Shown here: in pieces, positions 38,601-44,600 of the stretch
Layout: each line of letters opens with the position of its first letter
Position numbering within the stretch: the first letter of the stretch is position 1
Assembly (NCBI RefSeq): GCF_030272615.1
Contig: NC_081410.1
Coordinates: forward strand, 257,967,533 to 258,031,532
Direction of reading: 5' to 3'
Origin: Cryptomeria japonica
Taxonomy: Eukaryota; Streptophyta; Pinopsida; Cupressales; Cupressaceae
DNA length: 64,000 nucleotides
The notes under the pieces: model-generated
The model's input: the letters and a program-made list of their open reading frames with translations, nothing else
What the model was told of the DNA's origin: nothing
The model's database searches: none
Translations under genes and position numbers: made by a program

Positions 38601-41600
38601 GATGGCAGACAAAGTGGACCTGCGAGCAAATCAGAGGCTGACATGTGGCAAAAGTCTACAGATGAGCGGATGGCTATATTTTAAGTCAACTTTGAACTTG
38701 AACATTGAACCGGTTCAAAGTGGTTCAATGGTTCAAAGTTCATTATCATCGTTCATTCCCGTCGGCCCAGGATGAAGAGAGCAACAGGAGTGATAGAAAG
38801 CAAAAAAAGCAGTGGTTAAAAGCCGAACAGGTTCTTGAAGATCCGAGGGTTATCGCTATACCACAATGAAAAGGTGCATAAAGCTTAATCCTTGCGACAT
38901 AGCGACAAGCCGTCAGCAGTCCCCTCAGTTTCTGTTATGTGTTGACGGTTAATGCAGGTGGCTAAATCAAATGGCCAGGTAACCGGTAGCGTCCAGGTGA
39001 ACTCAGCGCGAGATGACGAGAAGTTGTGTTCAGTTTGGCTACTTTTTTTTTGCAGTTTTGGAAGAATTTCTCTCTGAGTTAAGCCCCCCGATTTTGAGGA
39101 AAAGCTTAGAATTGATGACAGCTGATCCATCTTGGAGCCAAAAAATTTCAAATTTCAAATTCTTTGCAAGCTTTGGTATAAGTGATTGTTTTTCAGTCTT
39201 TTGAGGAGAGGTTCTGGAGTTTTGAGATTGTGTACTAGAAGATACTCATGCTCCCGTAACTCATTTCTTATGAGTTTTCGAGATTTGTAATGCAGATACC
39301 TCTTATTGTTCAATAAAGAAGTCCATTTTCCTTCTCAAATTTGTGTTGTTTAAGCATTGTGTGTGAGTTCTTAGAGTGAATCCTTCTTTTCATCTTATTG
39401 CCTCAGTGTTATGATCATATGCAACATGTATGGTGCAAGTCAGTGAATGTGTTGTTACTTTTAATGTTTGAAGCTGTGAAATATCAGTGTTTTCCTCCTG
39501 CAAACATATAAAAGTTTAAACCTTTCATATGAATCGTTTTTGCAAGCATGCATATTTGAGTTGTGAGATTAGAAAGCTTCATTATCTGAGTATTTTGTGA
39601 GGTTTGTAAGCATTTGCAAGTCAGTTTCGGTCATTGGTGGATCACCTTTTTATCTATAGTTTTATTTTATGCATATCCTTCTACCTCTTTTCCAGTCAAG
39701 AAGACATTAGTTTTTAGGTGATCAAATAGGAACCGACCTATAATCCGGAGGTCTGCTCTCATAATAGGATACCCACAGCCTGAGAGTAGTCCAATGTGTC
39801 ACTGGATTGCAGGAATTTCAAGCTTGCATTGGGTGCAAATCCATGTGACAATAGTTTTTTGGCACGCTCGGTGGGACTGTTGGACTTTATAGTTCATAGA
39901 AGGCCACCATATGCTGTCTTGGTGTGTGCAGCAGCAAATTATTTTTCACACCTGGCGACTCAAATCTTTGGTATTTTTGCAATCCACCCTTCCTAGCTTA
40001 TGAGAAAATACCAGACTAGGCAAAGTGCAGCCTCAGTCAATCATACCTAGCTATCACCCGCAAAAAGGAGAGCTAGGGTAGTTAACAAAGTTCCAAATCT
40101 AGCAGTTGGTGTGCTGCCTTAGTTCTAATTCTTACCCTGCTGTTACAGCTTATAACAATTCACTGTTTGCAAGTTCTTCCAATCAGAATACACCAAATAT
40201 GGCTCTTAATCGGCCCCCTAGGGTTCATCCATTTGTGCCTTTTAATCAGGGTAGTCCTTTAAATTTGGTTCAACATGATGACACACCAGCTGCAGCACTT
40301 AAGAGTTTGCCATTTTTCACTGGAGAGGATCAAATAACAGCTATTGAACATATTAGGGATGTGGCTTCCTTGTGTGGAGTGCATCATATTGCTGCAGAAA
40401 ATGTTGCTTTGAGGCTTTTGGCAGCCTCTTTCAAAGGGAAACCCCTTCAGTGGTTCAGGGGCCTGCCTGTGAACTCAATAGCTACATGGGATGAGCTGGG
40501 ACAACTTTTAAATCGGCATTTTGAAGACAAGTTAGATCATCTTTCATTGGTGGAGCAACTCACTACCATCAAAAGAGCTCCACATGAGCATATGATGAGA
40601 TTACAAAGCTTCATTATCTGAGTATTTTGTGAGGGTTGTAAGCATTTGCAAGTCAGTTTCGGTCATTGGTGGATCACCTTTTTATCTATAGTTTTATTTT
40701 ATGCATATCCTTATACCTCTTTTCTAGTCAAGAAGTCATTAGTTTTTAGGTGATCAAATAGGAAGCCGGCCTATAATCCGGAGGTCTGCTCTCATAATAG
40801 GATACCCATACCCTGAGAGCAGTCCAATGTGTCACTGGATTGCAGGAATTTCGAGCTTGCATCGGGTGCAAATCCATGTGACAACACTACCAAGGTAGGT
40901 AGTATGGTATAGCCGGATGAACTGGAATTCTTGGCTGACCATCTCTGGTCTTCTTTTTTGTAATAATTTCATGTGCGAATAAAGATATATTTTACTCCTG
41001 TATCTGGTATGAATTGTCATCGGTATTATTATTTTATATATTCAATTTATCAGATGTAGCAGTAAACACCCCCCTCCATGGGACCTTCCCTTATAGAACA
41101 ACTCACAATGCAAAAGAGTAGACACTTTTTTAAAATTAACAAAACATTCAACCCTCATTTCAGTCTATTGGCATAGTTACAGCAACTGTGCACATTATAG
41201 ACAAAAGCGTTCAAGCAGGAATCTGTCAACTTGGGGATATATATGCTTAGGAGCGGTATGTTGTGTATCTTGACGGCAGACTTTGTTCAGAGGTTTGTCA
41301 ACATCATCAGCAGACCAGATTGCGGAGTGCATCGGAATTATCAAGGGCCATTAGTTCTGTATCAGTGGTATAGCTATGTTTCACAGGGACGCGTCCCCTG
41401 CATTTTTTGCCTCGTACTCGTACCAGGGATGAAACAGGGACGGGAATTTGCCGTTTCCTAGGAGTCCCCTTTTTGGCAAATTCACTGGGGACGTTTCGGG
41501 GACGGCTGTTGGGAAGCAGGGGACGGCAGCAAATGGGCAGCTGTCCCTGGGACGTCCAAGGGACGCCTAGGCGTCCCCCGATTGTCCCTGGGACCCCCGA

Positions 41601-44600
41601 TTGTCCCTGGGACAGCTGGCCGTCAAGTTCAAAATATATATATTTTTTTTAATTTATAAAAGAGGTTTGGCTGGCCCCACCAAGACCAGAAATAAATATT
41701 AAAATATAACAAACCGTAATCTAATGCATAAAACAAACAAAAGGAAGAAAAAGACACTCCTTTTGACATTTGCAAAATAGGAAAAGAGCAGCAAGAAGAG
41801 AAGAAGCAGCTGGCTAAGGAGTGAACAGAAGGTGGCTAAGGAGTGAACAGAAGGTGACTCAGATAGAGACTCTAGCTCTGATCTTGATTTAGACTCTTAG
41901 TCTTAGACCTACAATGTGCTGATTATGGACAGCCATATATTTTCTTAGTTTATCTTGACATTATGATAGACAGCTGATTATGGACCTTCTATGTTTTAAC
42001 TTTCCTATTTACAGTTTATGTCATCTCATAGTTATGGATGTTTAATATTTAATATTAATCATTTTATGTCTATTATGGATGTTTATGACATACGTTTGTT
42101 GGCAATGATTGATAAAAGCATTTGAATTTTGGTAAAATGTTTGTCAATTCTCTTGTGAAATCTCAATTCAAGTCTAATGCAATGTATTGATGTCTATGAT
42201 GAATGCTTTACCATTGTTATGATATGCATATTTAAAATTTCTCTATACTTGTAAAACCACACCCACCCCCCTATATAGATCTCATTGAGGTCCCCGTCCC
42301 CGAAACTCTGTGGAACATAGTAGTATAGACTTTACTTGCTGGGAGTGCCAAGAAATATTATATTAGTAGGTTCAATTTAATTTGTGTATGACTGAAAGAA
42401 GAAAAATAATAAATGTGTTTGTATATTGGTTAAAATAGTTCTGGGTTTGTTTTTTCTGTACTGTTTGTTGAGGCTTATTATAGTGGTATATTTAGTTTGG
42501 GTCCTTACAATGAGTTAAGGACAATACAAAGAGAAAGCAAATCTTCAATTCTGAAGATGCTCAACATGAGCTGAGCAAGGACAAAGAAGTATGCCTTCAC
42601 TGGCCATTTTGTCAGCAAGAGAGTTAAAATTTCTACAAATATGCTGCTAGCTGATCTGGTTAATATTATGTAAAAGTTCGAAGGCACGATTTTGCAGAAG
42701 ATGGAGTTGTTCAGATTTTAACACATTTTTACTGGAGAGGCAATGGATTATTGGCTTGGGATCCCCATAAATAGTAAGGTTCTTAACATTTTTCTTGACT
42801 GTAAGATGAAGACCAAACTTGTAGCAGCCCATGAGTTCAACACATTGTTGGAGGCTTGCCTGAGGTTTTTGTAGAACTCAAATTTTTTGTTTTGGCCTGA
42901 GGATTAAGTTACAAGTTACAGCACACCACTTGCAGTCACAATGCAAGTATTCTCTTCAAGATGCTATCAGAAAAGTGCAGGATTGTTGAAGTGTATTTCT
43001 GGAGTGGTGCAAACACAGATTTGCTTAATGCACTTTGCAAACTTGCTACCTCAAAAAGGGTATAAGAGAGCCAATAATCACTTTGATGCCTGTCAATTTT
43101 GTTGAGGAAGGTAGCATCCCAAGTGGTGAGGCGGTCTTTAGAGGCTTCTCTGACACTCATGACTTCCACTTCAGATCTGATCCTGATAGATTTTCATGAG
43201 CTAACTGCACTTGTAAGGCCAAGTTTGATTTCTTGTATTCCTAACAAAATAGGAGAGTAATCTTAGATGAGACCTTTGAGGTATTTTTTCTTTAGGGCAA
43301 CACCTAAACGTTGATAGATCCAAGAGAGCAAGATCATTTTTTAGAGGGTTTCTTGCCTTTGGAGGAATCTTCCAAAGTCAATTCGGTTTTAGCCACAACA
43401 ATTTGTTTGGCTTCTCCAATTCTAATTTCTTGTTTCATTTTCCTTCCTGGCTTAGTAGGCGATTTGGTGAGGATAGAATGAGGACCAGAAGATCCAGGGG
43501 CAAGAACATCCTCAACAATTTCGTTTCTTATAACATAATTTGGTTCTTCCAGAGGTGCTTTATGCGAAGCTTTTGGAAAGGGTTGAAGATCCAAGGAAGC
43601 ATAATGAGGGGCATCTTGCTTGTCGATCTCATCAATGGGCCCTGCATCAGAATTAATGATTCCAAATTTGAAGAGAGGACAGCAAATTTGTTTGAACTCT
43701 CAGGAGATTGAGAATCAGGTCTGGGTTATGGCTTCTTGTTTATGGAATTGCTGTTTCTTTCCTTTTTCTGGTCTTCTTGAAATCCACCATTGCCTTCATG
43801 CTTTTCTCAATTGGGGCTTCATTATTGAGAGGGCAGTCCTTGGAGAAGTGGTTATATTTATGACAAAGTATACCTTTGAAAGGCAGTTGTTCATAATCTA
43901 ACAACTAGGTATGCACCTAGTCCAAGACCTTTATTATAATGGCTTTAGGCAGGCCCTTTTTGAGGTTGATCCACAACACTGATCAGAGCACATGTTAGCA
44001 TCAGAAGATTTGGGAGGGATCTAATCCAGAAATTTACCAATTTTATTTTTAACAATTTCTGAGGAATATTTATTCCAAAGATGTAACGGGAGAAAAGGGA
44101 GCCTTACCCATACAATACATCCTTGGGCACAGTCACTTGTGGATCAAACAGAGCAGACAATAAATTTAAGAAGAGAGCACTTGAGCCCATAAACCATGGC
44201 CCTTTTTGAAAAATATTGCCCCATTCCACTTTGGATTCAAAGATGACCATGACATAGTCACATCTGCACAGTAGCAATTTAAAAGAAGTAATTTTTGACA
44301 CCCAAACAGAGGAAATCCATCTTGCCATTCTACCAACACAGAAGGGCTTGGTGAAAACCCTACAAATGACCTATAAGGGCACGATCTGGGAGAATCTCAA
44401 TGGAGTGAGCTAAGTTCTTAGCAAGAACCTCTACCATAGGCATGGAATCTAGTTTGGGCACAAATATGTTAGAAGCCATCCAATTGGATTTGCAAGTTGC
44501 AGGAACGTTATGGCAGCTTGTTTTAGGAGGAAGCTTAAACCTGATGGTGTAGAGAAGAAGAAAGAGAGCCAGAGCAGGGATGAAACCCTGCCACCATGGC

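Larger units (their letters stand above)
37787..40886 (+). mobile_element. Internally deleted gypsy element nested in an LTR
   Basis: Ends TGTTACC and GACAACA are flanked by CTACC at 37782-37786 and 40887-40891; the other LTR of the host element reads CTGCC at the unbroken site. The element consists of a 2.07-kb 5' LTR, a primer-binding-like TTGGCACGCTCGGTGGGAC just after it, a gag fragment, and only the last 290 bases of the 3' LTR. All of pol and most of the 3' LTR are missing. Confidence 0.85.
34016..41068 (+). mobile_element. Ty3/gypsy element with gag-protease only, itself interrupted
   Basis: Two related LTRs (34016 or 34039 to 34364, and 37639-37786 plus 40887-41068) bracket an internal region with gag and protease remnants but no reverse transcriptase, RNase H or integrase. 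CCCCC precedes TGTAG at 34011-34015 and follows AAACA at 41069-41073, a possible target duplication. If instead the LTR starts at TGTTATATTTG (34039), no target duplication is visible. The 3' LTR is split by the insertion 37787-40886. Without that insertion the element is about 3.9 kb. It is a deleted or non-autonomous derivative. Confidence 0.75.
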
